A DNA stretch of 64,000 bases. It comes from CAYPHY01 sp964410625. GTDB lineage: Bacteria > Chloroflexota > Anaerolineae > Promineifilales > Promineifilaceae. Shown in pieces: positions 24,580 to 33,767 of this stretch. The notes under the pieces were generated by a model. It had not been told where the DNA came from. It searched no databases and worked only from the letters and a program-made list of their open reading frames with translations. Each line of letters begins with the position of its first letter. Within the stretch, counting starts at the first letter, position 1. A program made the translations under genes and the position numbers. The stretch lies in assembly GCA_964410625.1 (NCBI GenBank), contig CAYPHY010000006.1, forward strand, positions 1-64,000, given 5' to 3'.

Positions 24580-25905
24580 ATGGTTCGACGAATAGCAAGA
24601 CTGGTGTATTGGTTATTGGTGTATGGGTTATTTCTGGTGGCTTGTCGGCCGCCAGGAGATGCGACGACCGAAATAGTGACGCCGGAAATGACCGCTACCA
24701 GCCCGGCGGACGTGGAGACGGCCACGAGTACGGCCGTGCCGCCTCCACCAACTGCTATTCCACAAACGCCAACTCCCTTGCCCGCACCCGCTTCACCAAC
24801 GCCACGGCCGACGGAAGTGGCAGCAACGCCATCGCTGGAACCAACGGCCGGAATGACCAGCACCATCACTGCGACGGCGTCCCTCACCGGCTCTCCCTCG
24901 CCAACAACCACACTAACCCCCAGCCCAGTAGCCGTTCGTATTGGCGAACCTTGCCCGGCGGTTGCGCCGTTGCGGCCCGGTTATGCGGCCAATTTTCTTT
25001 CGCCACAGTCTTGGCCGCGGCCGAACGCGGCCGCCTCGCAGTCTCACTTCTGGTTGTCGCGGCCGCTGCCTGGCGCGGGAAGAATGTTGATCAACATGAG
25101 CTTCCCCTATGGCTGGGATGGCGGCGGCCGTTATTTGCTGCACAACGGGGTGGATACGGCCGAGAAGCTAGGCACGCCGCTGTTGGCGGCGGCCGATGGC
25201 ACAGTCGTCGTCGCCCGCGCTGATGAGTCGGAGTTGTTTGGCTGGCGTTGTGATTGGTATGGGGAGTTGGTGGTGATCGAGCTAGACCAGCAGTGGCAGG
25301 GTCAGCCGGTCTATATCCTCTATGGGCATGTGTTGAACATCGTCGTTCGCGAGGGAGAGCATGTAAGCCGGGGGCAACAGGTGGCGGAAATTGGGGTGGG
25401 CGGCGCGGCCGTCGTCCCCCATTTGCATTTTGAAGTTCGCGTCGGCCAGAACCGCTTCGACTCCACACGCAACCCGATGTTGTGGATTGAGCCGGGAGAG
25501 TCGCGCGGGGTGATTGCTGGACGGCTGGTAGACCCGGAGGGTCGGCCGTGGCAAGGGGTGACCTTGACCCTGATTGACACCACCGGCGCACAGGGCTTGA
25601 TCAATAGCTGGTCTTATCTCGATGATCCCCTGGATTTGATCAACCCCGATGAGGGCCTGGCGGAGAATTTTGTCTTTGCCGATGTGCGACCGGGGAGCTA
25701 CGAAGTGTACACTCGCTTGCAAGACGTGGAGTATCGTGTGCCGGTAACCGTTTTGCCGGGGCAAGTAGCCACCGTAGAAGTGGTGACCGAAGCGTTTAAG
25801 ACGCCAACGCCGACCACGGAAGCTGCCGAACCACCCCCACCCCCATCACCTGAGTCAACAGCAGATACACCCATCGAAACACCCGTTTCCACCCCAGAGG
25901 GCTAG
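24580..25905 (+). CDS. M23 family metallopeptidase lipoprotein
   Basis: 441 residues from ATG 24580. Signal peptide with lipobox FLVAC (Cys22), a Thr/Pro/Ala linker to about residue 115, then an LytM/M23 domain: HNGVD (His188, Asp192) and HLH (His281, His283) provide the zinc and catalytic residues. It should cleave peptidoglycan cross-bridges or act as a wall-remodelling factor. A carboxypeptidase-regulatory-like domain (about 300-405, VIAGRLVDPEGRPWQGVTL) and a Pro-rich tail follow. No RBS is visible. It is divergent from the nuclease gene. Confidence 0.9.
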   Translation: MVRRIARLVYWLLVYGLFLVACRPPGDATTEIVTPEMTATSPADVETATSTAVPPPPTAIPQTPTPLPAPASPTPRPTEVAATPSLEPTAGMTSTITATASLTGSPSPTTTLTPSPVAVRIGEPCPAVAPLRPGYAANFLSPQSWPRPNAAASQSHFWLSRPLPGAGRMLINMSFPYGWDGGGRYLLHNGVDTAEKLGTPLLAAADGTVVVARADESELFGWRCDWYGELVVIELDQQWQGQPVYILYGHVLNIVVREGEHVSRGQQVAEIGVGGAAVVPHLHFEVRVGQNRFDSTRNPMLWIEPGESRGVIAGRLVDPEGRPWQGVTLTLIDTTGAQGLINSWSYLDDPLDLINPDEGLAENFVFADVRPGSYEVYTRLQDVEYRVPVTVLPGQVATVEVVTEAFKTPTPTTEAAEPPPPPSPESTADTPIETPVSTPEG

Positions 25906-25945
25906 TCCCAAACGCTTCGCCCGTACCGCGCACCGCACATGGCCG

Positions 25946-27028
25946 TCATCCGTTTCCCTCTGCCAACTGATCCACTCGCTTTGTAGATTCAATAGAAAGG
26001 ACAAAATCGGTGCCGAACGCCTGGGCGGGGGTGAGAGCGCCGGTGATACGGCCAGAGGCGATAGCCTCGACACAGCGCACCGCACACACGGCCGTAAAAT
26101 GGTACGCCTCTGGGGTTTCCAGCCACGCTTCGGCCGTTTCCCCACCCTCCTTGCTCGCACAAGCCCACAAATAGGCACGCCCCTTTTGCCGCGCCTTTTC
26201 GTCGGGGCCGGGGAACATTTGCTCCAACGCGGCCGACGTTAGCCGGTCGAAGCGCGGTGACATCGCCAGCCGCAGGGCGGGATCAGCCAGTAGACCAAAG
26301 GCAGGGGCCTTGGGAAAGGCGAGATGGCTGGTGATGTTGGGGATGCCGGTGTTGTGGTAGGCGGTGACCACATCCCCCCAGGGAATGGGGATAACATGGC
26401 GGGTTTTGCCGTTGCTGAAGCGCACATGGCGGCCCTGGCGGCCGAAGGGTTGCGCGACGAGGCGGCCGTTGCGTCGCACTACCGCCCCTCGGCCAAAATG
26501 ATTGACCATGCCAAACAACGACTTCGCCGTTCCCGCGCTGATGCCCGAACCGCTGCTGATCGCCGTTTCCAGATGGGTCGCACCGGGCAACTGCTCGGCA
26601 ACATAGGCGGCGAGGCAGTCAGAAGGGACAATATCAAAGCCAACGCCGGAGATCAGCGCGACACTGCTGGCTTTGGCCGCCCGATCCTGGCGCAGCGTGT
26701 TTTCATAGACGGGGATTTCCCCGGTAATGTCCAGGTAGTGGGTCCTTCCGGCCAGACAGGCGCGGATCATCGGATCGGCGGTGTGGATGAAAGGCCCGGC
26801 GACATGCAACACCGTCTCGAAGCGTTCCACCGTTTTCACCAGCCGGTCGGCATAAGTCAGATCGAGGGCGATCCAGTCCAGATCATACCGTTCGCCTAGG
26901 ACGGCCAGCTTTGCCGCGTCGCGTCCGGCTAGCACCGGCCGGTGACCGCGACGCACTGCCTCCTCGATAATCAGGCGGCCGGTATAGCCATACGCACCAT
27001 AAAGTAGCCAACGGGTTGTTGAGGTCAT
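25946..27028 (-). CDS. Saccharopine dehydrogenase/trans-acting enoyl reductase-like protein
   Basis: 360 residues. N-terminal NAD(P)-binding motif GAYGYTGRLI (about 10-19), then VLAGRD, VLHVAGPF and HYLDITGE, the pattern of the saccharopine dehydrogenase NADP domain family that includes mycobacterial trans-acting enoyl reductases. Substrate unknown. It is convergent with the M23 gene with only 40 bases between stops and no obvious terminator. A large CATTCCGAGCGGAGCG inverted repeat lies upstream of the start. Confidence 0.85.
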   Translation of the reverse strand: MTSTTRWLLYGAYGYTGRLIIEEAVRRGHRPVLAGRDAAKLAVLGERYDLDWIALDLTYADRLVKTVERFETVLHVAGPFIHTADPMIRACLAGRTHYLDITGEIPVYENTLRQDRAAKASSVALISGVGFDIVPSDCLAAYVAEQLPGATHLETAISSGSGISAGTAKSLFGMVNHFGRGAVVRRNGRLVAQPFGRQGRHVRFSNGKTRHVIPIPWGDVVTAYHNTGIPNITSHLAFPKAPAFGLLADPALRLAMSPRFDRLTSAALEQMFPGPDEKARQKGRAYLWACASKEGGETAEAWLETPEAYHFTAVCAVRCVEAIASGRITGALTPAQAFGTDFVLSIESTKRVDQLAEGNG

Positions 27029-27074
27029 TGAATATACTTTGTTCCTTATTGCATTGTTTCAAAAGTGGTCGCAA

Positions 27075-27168
27075 TGTCATTCCGAGCGGAGCGAGGAATC
27101 CCTTGCGATTTCGTAGATCAGCGAATTGATAGGGATTCCTCGCTTCGAAGACTCCGCTCGGAATGACA
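27075..27168. repeat. Large inverted repeat CATTCCGAGCGGAG
   Basis: TGTCATTCCGAGCGGAG plus GCGAGGAATCCCT on the left pair with AGGGATTCCTCGC and CTCCGCTCGGAATGACA on the right, with small internal loops. CATTCCGAGCGGAGCGAGGAATCC-like words are widespread repeats in several bacterial phyla. It sits between divergent genes. Confidence 0.85.
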
Positions 27169-27245
27169 GTCAAACTTCTTTTGTAACATTGTACTTATCA
27201 TATTGAACTCGCTTATGATTGTACCCTTCATGTAAAATTCGTCCT

Positions 27246-28715
27246 ATGGAAAGAGGGAAAAGCGTTCCTATCCTGATAGCCGTCGTTGCGCTAACCCTTA
27301 TCATCATCTGTTGGTGGCAAGTGTGGCGTTCGGAAGCAGGTTTGATCAAGCGCACGCTGTTTCGGGAGGGTGTGCCGTTGACTTTCCTCGTTAGGGAGGG
27401 TGAAGCAAACGTTCCCGGCGTTGTAGTCGCCCATGGCTTTGCCGGCTCACGGCAATTGATGTTGGGCTATGCCCATGTGCTGGCGCAAGCCGGTTATGGC
27501 GTGATGCTACTGGATTTTGACGGGCATGGGGGAAACGGCCGTCCTCTACAATGGGGCAGCGACACACTGCAAGCCAATTTAGATGCTGCCTACGCTGAAT
27601 TAGTTATCCAGCCAGAGGTTGACGGAGACCACATCGCTCTCTTGGGGCACTCAATGGGTAGCGGGGCGGTGATGAGTGCCGGAATCCGACAAGCAGAGCG
27701 CTATCAGGCTACCGTTGCCATTTCTCCCACCGATGCCCAGGTGACGGCCGATCGGCCGCGCAATTTACTCTTACAGGCAGGGACGCTGGAACCGCCATTC
27801 CTGGCGAATGCACAACGTTTGCTGGCAAGGGCCGGTGGAGCGAACGAAAACATAGCTGAAGGTCTTGCGCGGCGGTTGGTGGTGATACCCAACGTCGAGC
27901 ATATCACCATTCTCTTTAGTTCAGCCAGCCACCAAGCTGCCTTAAGCTGGTTGGATGAGGTATTCGGCCGCGAGACGGCCGTTGTCTATCGAGATAGCCG
28001 ATTTGTCTGGTATCTTGCGCATTTAGCCAGCTGGTTGGTGCTGGCGGTGGCGATTGCGCCCCTATTGCCGGTTCGAGAGGCGGAAGACGGCCGCACCCGG
28101 CGAAACTGGTTGGGGTTGATCATTGGCCCACTGCTTGCCGGGATTGTGGTTAGCTTGCTGAATCGGCCGTTTGATCTGAGCAGCCTGGGTGGTATGCTCA
28201 TTAGCGGTGCGTTGGCTATCTGGTTTCTCCTCTTTGGCCTCGGCTGGTTACTGGCTGCTTCTCCCATCCACCCCATCTACATCCCTAAACCTTCCCGGAA
28301 TGATCTCATCTGGGGGATGGTACTATTTGGTTTCCTATCTCTCGCCTTTGGCGCATTGGCGCAACTGACCTGGTTGCCCTGGATGATGAATACGCCACGC
28401 CTATTGCGCTGGCCCTTATTAGCAGCGGCCGTCCTACCCTGGCAGTTGGCAAGTGGAGCGGCACAACAAGGGTTGGGGTGGCGCGGCCGTTTGTGGCATT
28501 GGCTGGCCCAATCCATCGCCATCGTGTTCGGTTTGGCCTTGATGGTTGCGCTCACCCCCGATTTCTCTTTTGTACTCTTGCTCCTGCCGCTGATGCCGGT
28601 TATCCTGGCGGTATTAGGGATTGGGGGATATATGGTGAAGCGGCCGTGGGCAGTGGCACTTGGCAATGGGTTGTTTTTTGGCTGGTTGTTGGCGGCCGTT
28701 TTTCCGTTGGTGTAA
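27246..28715 (+). CDS. Alpha/beta hydrolase fused to a polytopic membrane domain
   Basis: About 490 residues from ATG 27246. One N-terminal membrane helix (about 8-24), then an alpha/beta-hydrolase domain with oxyanion HGFAG (63-67) and nucleophile elbow GHSMG (Ser136). LDFDGHGGNG is typical of the BAAT/dienelactone-hydrolase-like group. The C-terminal half (about 255-490) has seven or eight hydrophobic helices. Membrane-embedded hydrolases of this shape have no assigned substrate; lipid or ester hydrolysis is only a guess. No RBS is visible. Confidence 0.8.
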   Translation: MERGKSVPILIAVVALTLIIICWWQVWRSEAGLIKRTLFREGVPLTFLVREGEANVPGVVVAHGFAGSRQLMLGYAHVLAQAGYGVMLLDFDGHGGNGRPLQWGSDTLQANLDAAYAELVIQPEVDGDHIALLGHSMGSGAVMSAGIRQAERYQATVAISPTDAQVTADRPRNLLLQAGTLEPPFLANAQRLLARAGGANENIAEGLARRLVVIPNVEHITILFSSASHQAALSWLDEVFGRETAVVYRDSRFVWYLAHLASWLVLAVAIAPLLPVREAEDGRTRRNWLGLIIGPLLAGIVVSLLNRPFDLSSLGGMLISGALAIWFLLFGLGWLLAASPIHPIYIPKPSRNDLIWGMVLFGFLSLAFGALAQLTWLPWMMNTPRLLRWPLLAAAVLPWQLASGAAQQGLGWRGRLWHWLAQSIAIVFGLALMVALTPDFSFVLLLLPLMPVILAVLGIGGYMVKRPWAVALGNGLFFGWLLAAVFPLV

Positions 28716-28813
28716 AGGGTGGATGAGTATCTAGGTTTATTGGTGTATTGAGCGGCAGGTCTTGTAAGATCACAAGCAAAGTTTTGTCGATTCGTTGCAA
28801 AAAAGAGGTATTC

Positions 28814-29797
28814 ATGCGTTTTGTTGATAATGAGGGAACAACCGATCCGCGCCTGAATCTGGCGTTGGAGGAGTATTTGTTGCGGCAGGTGGAAGTGGAT
28901 GAACCACTCTTGTTGTTTTATGTCAATGAGCCATCGGTGATTATCGGCCGCAACCAAAACACCCTGGAAGAGATCGATCCCGATTACGTCGAAGCCCAGG
29001 GTATCCATATCGTGCGCCGCCTTTCCGGTGGGGGGACGGTGTACCACGATTTAGGCAATCTCAACTTCAGCTTTATCACCAACGGCAAGGAAGCTTTACA
29101 TAATTTCCACCGCTTTACAGAACCGGTTACCCGTGTTTTGCGCGATTTGGGTGTTGATGCCGAGTTGCGCGGCAAGAGCGACATTTTCGCTGGCGGCAAG
29201 AAAATTTCTGGCAACGCCCAATACGCCACGTCGAAACGGATGTTCAGCCACGGCACGTTGCTCTTCGACACCGATTTAGGAGAGATGTTACGCGCCATCA
29301 ATCCCCGCCGGGTACAAATTGAGTCGAAGGCGGTGCAGTCGGTGCGTAACTTTGTGACCAACATCCGCGAGTTGTTGCCACGGCCGATGACATTAGAGGA
29401 ATTTCGCACCGCCTTGCTCTCCGGTATCTTTAACGGAGGCCCTGTCCTGGCCCATCTACTCACTGAAGCCGACTGGCAAGCCGTGCGTGAAATAGCTGAC
29501 AGTCGTTATCGAACCTGGGAATGGAACATCGGCCGTTCACCCGCCTTTGATGTACGCAAAAGCGAACGCCTGCCCGCCGGGAAGGTGGATGCCCACATTG
29601 ACGTCAGCCAGGGACGGATCCGCGAGGTGAAATTTTATGGCGACTTCAGCGGCACGCGAGATATAGCCGAACTAGAGAAGCTGCTGGTGGGGGTGCGGTA
29701 TGACCGGCCAGGGTTAACGGCCGCCCTGCAAGCGGTTGATCTCAGTGAGTACTTCGGGGTGATGGAAACGGCCGAGTTTATTGAGTTGCTCTATTAA
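28814..29797 (+). CDS. lplA: Lipoate-protein ligase A
   Basis: 327 residues from ATG 28814, preceded by AAAGAGGTA. It attaches lipoate to E2 and GcvH proteins via lipoyl-AMP. Conserved blocks: NLALEEYLLR, VIIGRNQNTLEE, RRLSGGGTVYHDLGN (the RRxSGGGxVxHD motif, about 75-89) and the lysine motif KKISGNAQ. A C-terminal accessory domain is present (VRNFVTNIREL onward), so it looks like a complete, bifunctional-type enzyme. It is monocistronic, with short TTGGTCTATTG repeats on both flanks. Confidence 0.93.
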   Translation: MRFVDNEGTTDPRLNLALEEYLLRQVEVDEPLLLFYVNEPSVIIGRNQNTLEEIDPDYVEAQGIHIVRRLSGGGTVYHDLGNLNFSFITNGKEALHNFHRFTEPVTRVLRDLGVDAELRGKSDIFAGGKKISGNAQYATSKRMFSHGTLLFDTDLGEMLRAINPRRVQIESKAVQSVRNFVTNIRELLPRPMTLEEFRTALLSGIFNGGPVLAHLLTEADWQAVREIADSRYRTWEWNIGRSPAFDVRKSERLPAGKVDAHIDVSQGRIREVKFYGDFSGTRDIAELEKLLVGVRYDRPGLTAALQAVDLSEYFGVMETAEFIELLY

Positions 29798-30117
29798 CTG
29801 CTTGTGGTGTAGTGGTCTATTGGTCTATTGTTGTTCGCGTTTGAGGCGGCCGAGATAAATCAGCGATTCCAGGTCTTGGCTATCGGCCGGGCGATAACGC
29901 AATCCAAATCAGCCAAAATCTCTCACAAATCAGGCCAATTTTGCATCGCTTTCCTCCGGCTTCCTCCGTTTCACAAGCTCAGGCAATTTTCACTTGATTC
30001 ACACTTACCATTATCGCCAACTTGCCCTATAATTGCCCCAAGCCTAGAGCCATCCCGGTTACTGATGACCACTCACCGAATACTGCTTACTATCTTTCAG
30101 GAGACGGCCGTACTAAC
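29798..30117. other. 320-base spacer, no gene seen
   Basis: Begins with GTGGTGTAGTGGTCTATTGGTCTATTG-like repeats (about 29806-29831); the rest shows no supported gene. It ends with AGGAG at 30099-30103, used as RBS evidence for the next gene. Confidence 0.5.
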
Positions 30118-31101
30118 TTGACAACGACAAACATCCTCCCCCTCTCTATTCTTGCCGCCACATTCCCGGCACTATTTTATACACTCCTGATATATTGGAT
30201 AGATCGGTACGAAAAGGAACCAGCCTGGTTATTGGCCGCCACCTTTCTATGGGGGGCCGTTCCCAGCATTTTGTTGGCGCTCCTGTTCAATACACTATTT
30301 AGCGTCCCCTTCTACTTTTTCACCGATGAGACATCAGCCAACACATTGGCCGCGATTACCATTGGCCCGTTGGTTGAAGAGAGTGTCAAAGGGTTTGCTT
30401 TGGTGGCTATCTTTTTCCTCTGGCGGCACGAAATTGATAGCCCGTTGGACGGTATTATCTATGGTGCAATGGTCGGCATGGGCTTCGCAGTCGTCGAAAA
30501 CGTGTTTTACTTTGTCAATGTTTTCGGAGAGAGCGGCAGTGAGGCGTGGAGCCTGAATGTGGTGATGCGCGGCATCGTTTTCGGACTGAACCACGCGCTC
30601 TATACAAGCATGACTGGCTTAGGGGTTGCCCTGGCGCGAATGAGCACCAATCGTGGGCTAAGTCTGTTCGCACCGGTGGCAGGTTGGCTGGCGGCCGTCC
30701 TGCTCCATGCCTTCCATAATTTTGCTGTTTCTTTTAATAGTTTGCCATTGCTTTGCGTCGGTATTCTCGCCGATTGGGGTGGGGTATGGTTGACCGTGGT
30801 GATTATCTGGTGGGCCTTATACCAGGAGGGGAGTTGGATGCGTACCTATCTGGCGGAAGAACTGCACGAGGGGTTGTTGACGGCCGAGCAATATGACCTG
30901 GCCCACCGGGCGCTTGGCCGGGCGCGTTATCGTCTGGATGCCTTGCGATCAGGAGGTATCGGCGCCTACTGGCGCAGCGGCCGTTTTCTCAATCAGCTAA
31001 GCAAACTGGCCTATCAAAAGCACCATCAGGCCTTATTTGCCGATGCTCGCAGCCGTAGGGAGATTGACCGATTGCGGGAAGAGCTTGGGGGGAGTCTATG
31101 A
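30118..31101 (+). CDS. PrsW family intramembrane metalloprotease
   Basis: About 328 residues. No ATG is available in frame ahead of the domain; TTG 30118, 14 bases after AGGAG, gives the most sensible N-terminus (TTTNILPLSIL), although TTG 30022 is also open. Family motifs are visible: EESVK, ENVFYF, NHALYT and HAFHN, supplying the Glu and His residues of the presumed metal site. About eight membrane helices. Relatives such as PrsW cleave anti-sigma factors; the target here is unknown. The C-terminal about 70 residues form a soluble tail. A composite repeat follows the stop. Confidence 0.85.
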   Translation: MTTTNILPLSILAATFPALFYTLLIYWIDRYEKEPAWLLAATFLWGAVPSILLALLFNTLFSVPFYFFTDETSANTLAAITIGPLVEESVKGFALVAIFFLWRHEIDSPLDGIIYGAMVGMGFAVVENVFYFVNVFGESGSEAWSLNVVMRGIVFGLNHALYTSMTGLGVALARMSTNRGLSLFAPVAGWLAAVLLHAFHNFAVSFNSLPLLCVGILADWGGVWLTVVIIWWALYQEGSWMRTYLAEELHEGLLTAEQYDLAHRALGRARYRLDALRSGGIGAYWRSGRFLNQLSKLAYQKHHQALFADARSRREIDRLREELGGSL

Positions 31102-31194
31102 GACTGAGTGATTGAGAGACTAAGAGATGCTCCTCTGCCCCTCTGCTCCCCTGCTCCCCTGCTCTTTTACTTCCCACTCCCCACTCCCCACTTG
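31101..31194. repeat. Composite repeat (GAGACTG + GGAGCAGA + AGTGGGG words)
   Basis: Three word families in a fixed order, in complement here. Bases 31124-31185 are identical, over 62 nt, to the reverse complement of 54304-54365, which is inside a glycosyltransferase gene. Confidence 0.9.
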
Positions 31195-31195
31195 C

Positions 31196-31660
31196 TTAAA
31201 GATTCTGTTGAATCTGCTGCCAATGCACGCGATCATGTTGCACGGCCAGATAGAGGAGTTCATGGAGCGTGGTCTGGCCGAAGAAAGCGTGGCGGGCTTC
31301 GCGTAGCCATGCGTCTTCGGGCAAACTTTCTAATAGTGCCAATGTCTCCCGGCGGGCGTCGCTAAAGTCAGCCAGGGCCGCACGGCCGTCCTGACAGAAA
31401 TAGTTGCGCGGCTCAGCCCACTGGTCGGGGTCAACACCGGGGATAAAGGGATTGTCTGTTTCCGCCAATGCCCGAAAACGGGGTTGGTGGACTTCAAGCT
31501 CTACATCGCGCAGATGGCAGAGTATCTCAACGATAGACCATGCCTCGGCCGACGGCCGCCTGCGCCAGTCAATGTCAGGAGCAGCCAACGCCTGCAAAAG
31601 GGATGAGAGAAACTCAGCCAGTTCGGCCAGTAGCAGGGGAACGGGAGGAGGATTTTGCAT
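31196..31660 (-). CDS. DinB-like four-helix protein
   Basis: 154 residues from ATG 31660. HLRDVE (about residue 51) and HDRVHW near the C-terminus give the three-histidine metal site of the DinB/YfiT superfamily, and the four-helix pattern fits. Members include thiol-S-transferases and uncharacterised metal proteins, so function stays open. The RBS is poor. The gene starts about 30 bases after the end of a truncated HAD gene. Confidence 0.82.
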   Translation of the reverse strand: MQNPPPVPLLLAELAEFLSSLLQALAAPDIDWRRRPSAEAWSIVEILCHLRDVELEVHQPRFRALAETDNPFIPGVDPDQWAEPRNYFCQDGRAALADFSDARRETLALLESLPEDAWLREARHAFFGQTTLHELLYLAVQHDRVHWQQIQQNL

Positions 31661-31691
31661 GGAAGTAATGGAGTTTATGGCTGGTTGCTGA

Positions 31692-32084
31692 TTAGTTGCT
31701 GCTCGCGAACGGCCAACCACGCTGGAGCAGGGGATACAAAGCATCCAGCGTGCCATACCCTGAAGCCAAAGTGAGATCGGGTGGCGTGGGTAGCGTGGGT
31801 GGTGTAGTCCCATTATAGAAGCGGCCGAAAAATGGTTCCAGTTCATTGCGTGGACGGCCGCTCAATCGCTCAAAGTGATCCCAAAGCACCTCCCGATTCG
31901 TGCGTGAGGTATCTGTGCCAACCATCACCGCGCGGGTGGCTTGCAGGTAATATTGGATGAAGGTTTGCTCGTCGAGGAGCGGCCGCGCGTAACGGCCGAG
32001 CAGCTTAAAATAATGGGCAATGAAATTATCCATGTCATTGCCCAGCAGCGTATCGTCGAGGTCAAACAGGATCGCCTTAAGCAT
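31692..32084 (-). pseudogene. Truncated HAD-superfamily hydrolase
   Basis: 130 residues. HAD motif I (FDLDDTLL, residues 7-14) and the helical cap region are present, but the reading frame ends right after ASSN, about where motif II (hydrophobic strand ending in Ser/Thr) should be. The Lys motif III and the DD motif IV are missing, and no continuation is found in the other two frames before the DinB gene. A deletion has probably removed the second half; without motif IV it should not bind Mg2+. It may still be translated. Confidence 0.7.
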
Positions 32085-32101
32085 AGGAAACTACCACGGT
32101 T

Positions 32102-32446
32102 TTATCCAAGATCGTCAAACAGTTCGCGCAGTCCTGGTTTTTCTTCGGCGCACTTTGGACAGCCCACTTCCGGCCGGGGGACGTCAATCAAATGGCGGCT
32201 GCAAAACGCCTTCACTTCCACATGCCGGTTAAGGCCGAGGATGCCTTTCTTGACCGTTGCTTCCAGGACCAGATTGGGGTTGCTATTGGCCTGTAGAATA
32301 TCTGGAACGGGGCAAGTGGAGCAGTCACTTGGTTTCCATTCCGGTGAGCGAGGGTTTTTGTCAATCAGGCGGCACTCCTGTTGGGAACGGCCGCGAAAGT
32401 AGTCCTGAAAATAAAAACGACACTCTTTTCCGGCTGGTGTAATCAT
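32102..32446 (-). CDS. Small cysteine-rich protein, unknown
   Basis: 114 residues with seven cysteines, including CSTC (about 42-45) and CPKC (about 95-98) plus single Cys-His combinations (CSRH), so a zinc-binding fold is likely. No family recognised. It ends 18 bases before the truncated HAD gene start and may share its transcript. Confidence 0.6.
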   Translation of the reverse strand: MITPAGKECRFYFQDYFRGRSQQECRLIDKNPRSPEWKPSDCSTCPVPDILQANSNPNLVLEATVKKGILGLNRHVEVKAFCSRHLIDVPRPEVGCPKCAEEKPGLRELFDDLG

Positions 32447-32500
32447 AAAAATAGAGCTACCTTATGGGCTATTGTATTAAATTAACGTATCCAATCAAGA

Positions 32501-32932
32501 CTACCGAGAAAACCATCCTTTTTCCTCATATGTTTTCCTTCGGTGGCAGTTAGCACACAATACCTGGCACTTACTGATCTCTTTTTGTATTCGCTCAATC
32601 GAGTAACGGCCGTTTACCAATTCTGAGACATTATACTCTTTCTGTGACGGATCAATGTGATGGAACTCAAGTAATCTTGGGTCACTTTCACCGCACTCCA
32701 TACATGGGTTCGCCGCAAGGTAATCCCATACAAAATTTTTAACCTCCTCTTTCCGCCTGTTTCTATTGTCGTAAATGTTTTGTCGGTATTTTTCAGTACG
32801 GCGATTGTAGCTTTCCTTATTAAACTTGCTCATACATTCGCGGCAATGTTTTTGCCTGGTTCCGAGCAGGCGATTACTAAAAGCAAATTCTTCAATTGTT
32901 TTCCATTCCCGATAGTGGGCACACTGTTTCAT
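32501..32932 (-). CDS. HNH endonuclease-like protein
   Basis: 143 residues. The C-terminal HNH fold shows LEFHHIDP (first His pair) and CQVLCANCHRRKT (CxxC and final His), with PCMEC upstream completing two CxxC zinc knuckles; an N-terminal CRECM suggests another. The coding region is visibly more A+T rich than its neighbours, which suggests a recent arrival. There is no restriction, intron or phage context. It lies just downstream of the tRNA cluster terminator on the same strand. Probably a DNA nuclease; target unknown. Confidence 0.8.
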   Translation of the reverse strand: MKQCAHYREWKTIEEFAFSNRLLGTRQKHCRECMSKFNKESYNRRTEKYRQNIYDNRNRRKEEVKNFVWDYLAANPCMECGESDPRLLEFHHIDPSQKEYNVSELVNGRYSIERIQKEISKCQVLCANCHRRKTYEEKGWFSR

Positions 32933-32956
32933 AACAGTCTATAAATCCCTCCATAA

Positions 32957-32987
32957 AGAAAAAGCTATGTCAATCAAGACATAGCTT
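32957..32987 (-). terminator. Terminator of the tRNA cluster
   Basis: AAGCTATGTC (32962-32971) and GACATAGCTT (32978-32987) form a perfect 10-bp stem. On the minus strand it is followed by TTTTTCTTT, which fits termination of the tRNA transcript. Confidence 0.85.
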
Positions 32988-33015
32988 CAATAGGAGTGAA
33001 CTCCAATAACAGTTC

Positions 33016-33092
33016 TGGTACGCCCTGAGAGATTCGAACTCCCGGCCTCTACGTTCGTAGCGTAGCGCTCTAATCCACTGAGCTAAGGGCGC
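33016..33092 (-). tRNA. tRNA-Arg (anticodon ACG), CCA encoded
   Basis: The acceptor GCGCCCT/AGGGCGT, D arm GCTC/GAGC, anticodon stem CTACG/CGTAG with loop CTACGAA, and T arm GGGAG-TTCGAAT-CTCTC all fold. The anticodon ACG would be converted to ICG and read CGU/CGC/CGA. The 3' ACCA is present in the DNA. Confidence 0.95.
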
Positions 33093-33157
33093 GTACTTTA
33101 TCTCTTAACCTTATACCCGATTTAACCGGTTTTGGCAAGAGTTTCTAACATTCGGAG

Positions 33158-33246
33158 CGGGGAGGAAGGGATTCGAACCCTTGAACGAGTTTAAGCCCGT
33201 TAACCGCTTAGCAGGCGGCCCCAATCGACCACTCTGGCACCTCCCC
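33158..33246 (-). tRNA. tRNA-Ser (anticodon GCT)
   Basis: Acceptor GGGGAGG/CCTCCCC with discriminator G, anticodon loop CTGCTAA (GCU, reads AGC/AGU), a long class II variable arm and T loop TTCGAAT. CCA is not encoded. Confidence 0.95.
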
Positions 33247-33315
33247 GAACAATTCCGGTGATGGGTTTATCAATTATTAACGTTAAATCGTTAATGACTG
33301 CTGACAATTGAGTTG

Positions 33316-33407
<92 letters not shown>

Positions 33408-33488
33408 AACACCCAGAGGGAACCTGTAAATTATATCATGCCCTAAAAATGCTGTCAAAGTGCGCTTACTCTGCTATTATACAGCTTT

Positions 33489-33767
33489 ATGGACATGTTT
33501 ACGTTTACCGGCATCATCATAAAAGAAGAACAAGGCTATAGCTCCCTTTGTCCCGAACTAGATATCGCCTCGGTTGGTGACACACCTGAGGAAGCTAAGG
33601 CAATGCTTCTGGAAGCGGCCACTCTGCATATCGAGGGCGCTATCGAGGATGGATTACCCTATTTACGCCCTATTCCGATAACCGATGATCCTCGCCAAAC
33701 TGCACACGATACTATTATTGAGCTATTTCGCTTCAAAGTAAACATAGCTGTTCACGCATATGCCTAA
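33489..33767 (+). CDS. hicB: HicB-family antitoxin
   Basis: 92 residues (ATG 33495 also possible). The N-terminal partial RNase-H-like fold of HicB is clear: FTGIIIKEEQGYSSLCPELDIASVGDTPEEA and LLEAATLHIEGA. The C-terminal DNA-binding domain of longer HicB proteins is not evident. The stop overlaps the hicA start by 8 bases. It normally neutralises the HicA mRNA interferase; here the toxin is frameshifted. Confidence 0.85.
   Translation: MDMFTFTGIIIKEEQGYSSLCPELDIASVGDTPEEAKAMLLEAATLHIEGAIEDGLPYLRPIPITDDPRQTAHDTIIELFRFKVNIAVHAYA

Noticed and set aside
32501..32932. HNH gene considered part of a mobile intron or phage
   Set aside because: No reverse transcriptase, intron core, integrase or phage gene adjoins; only its A+T richness hints at transfer.
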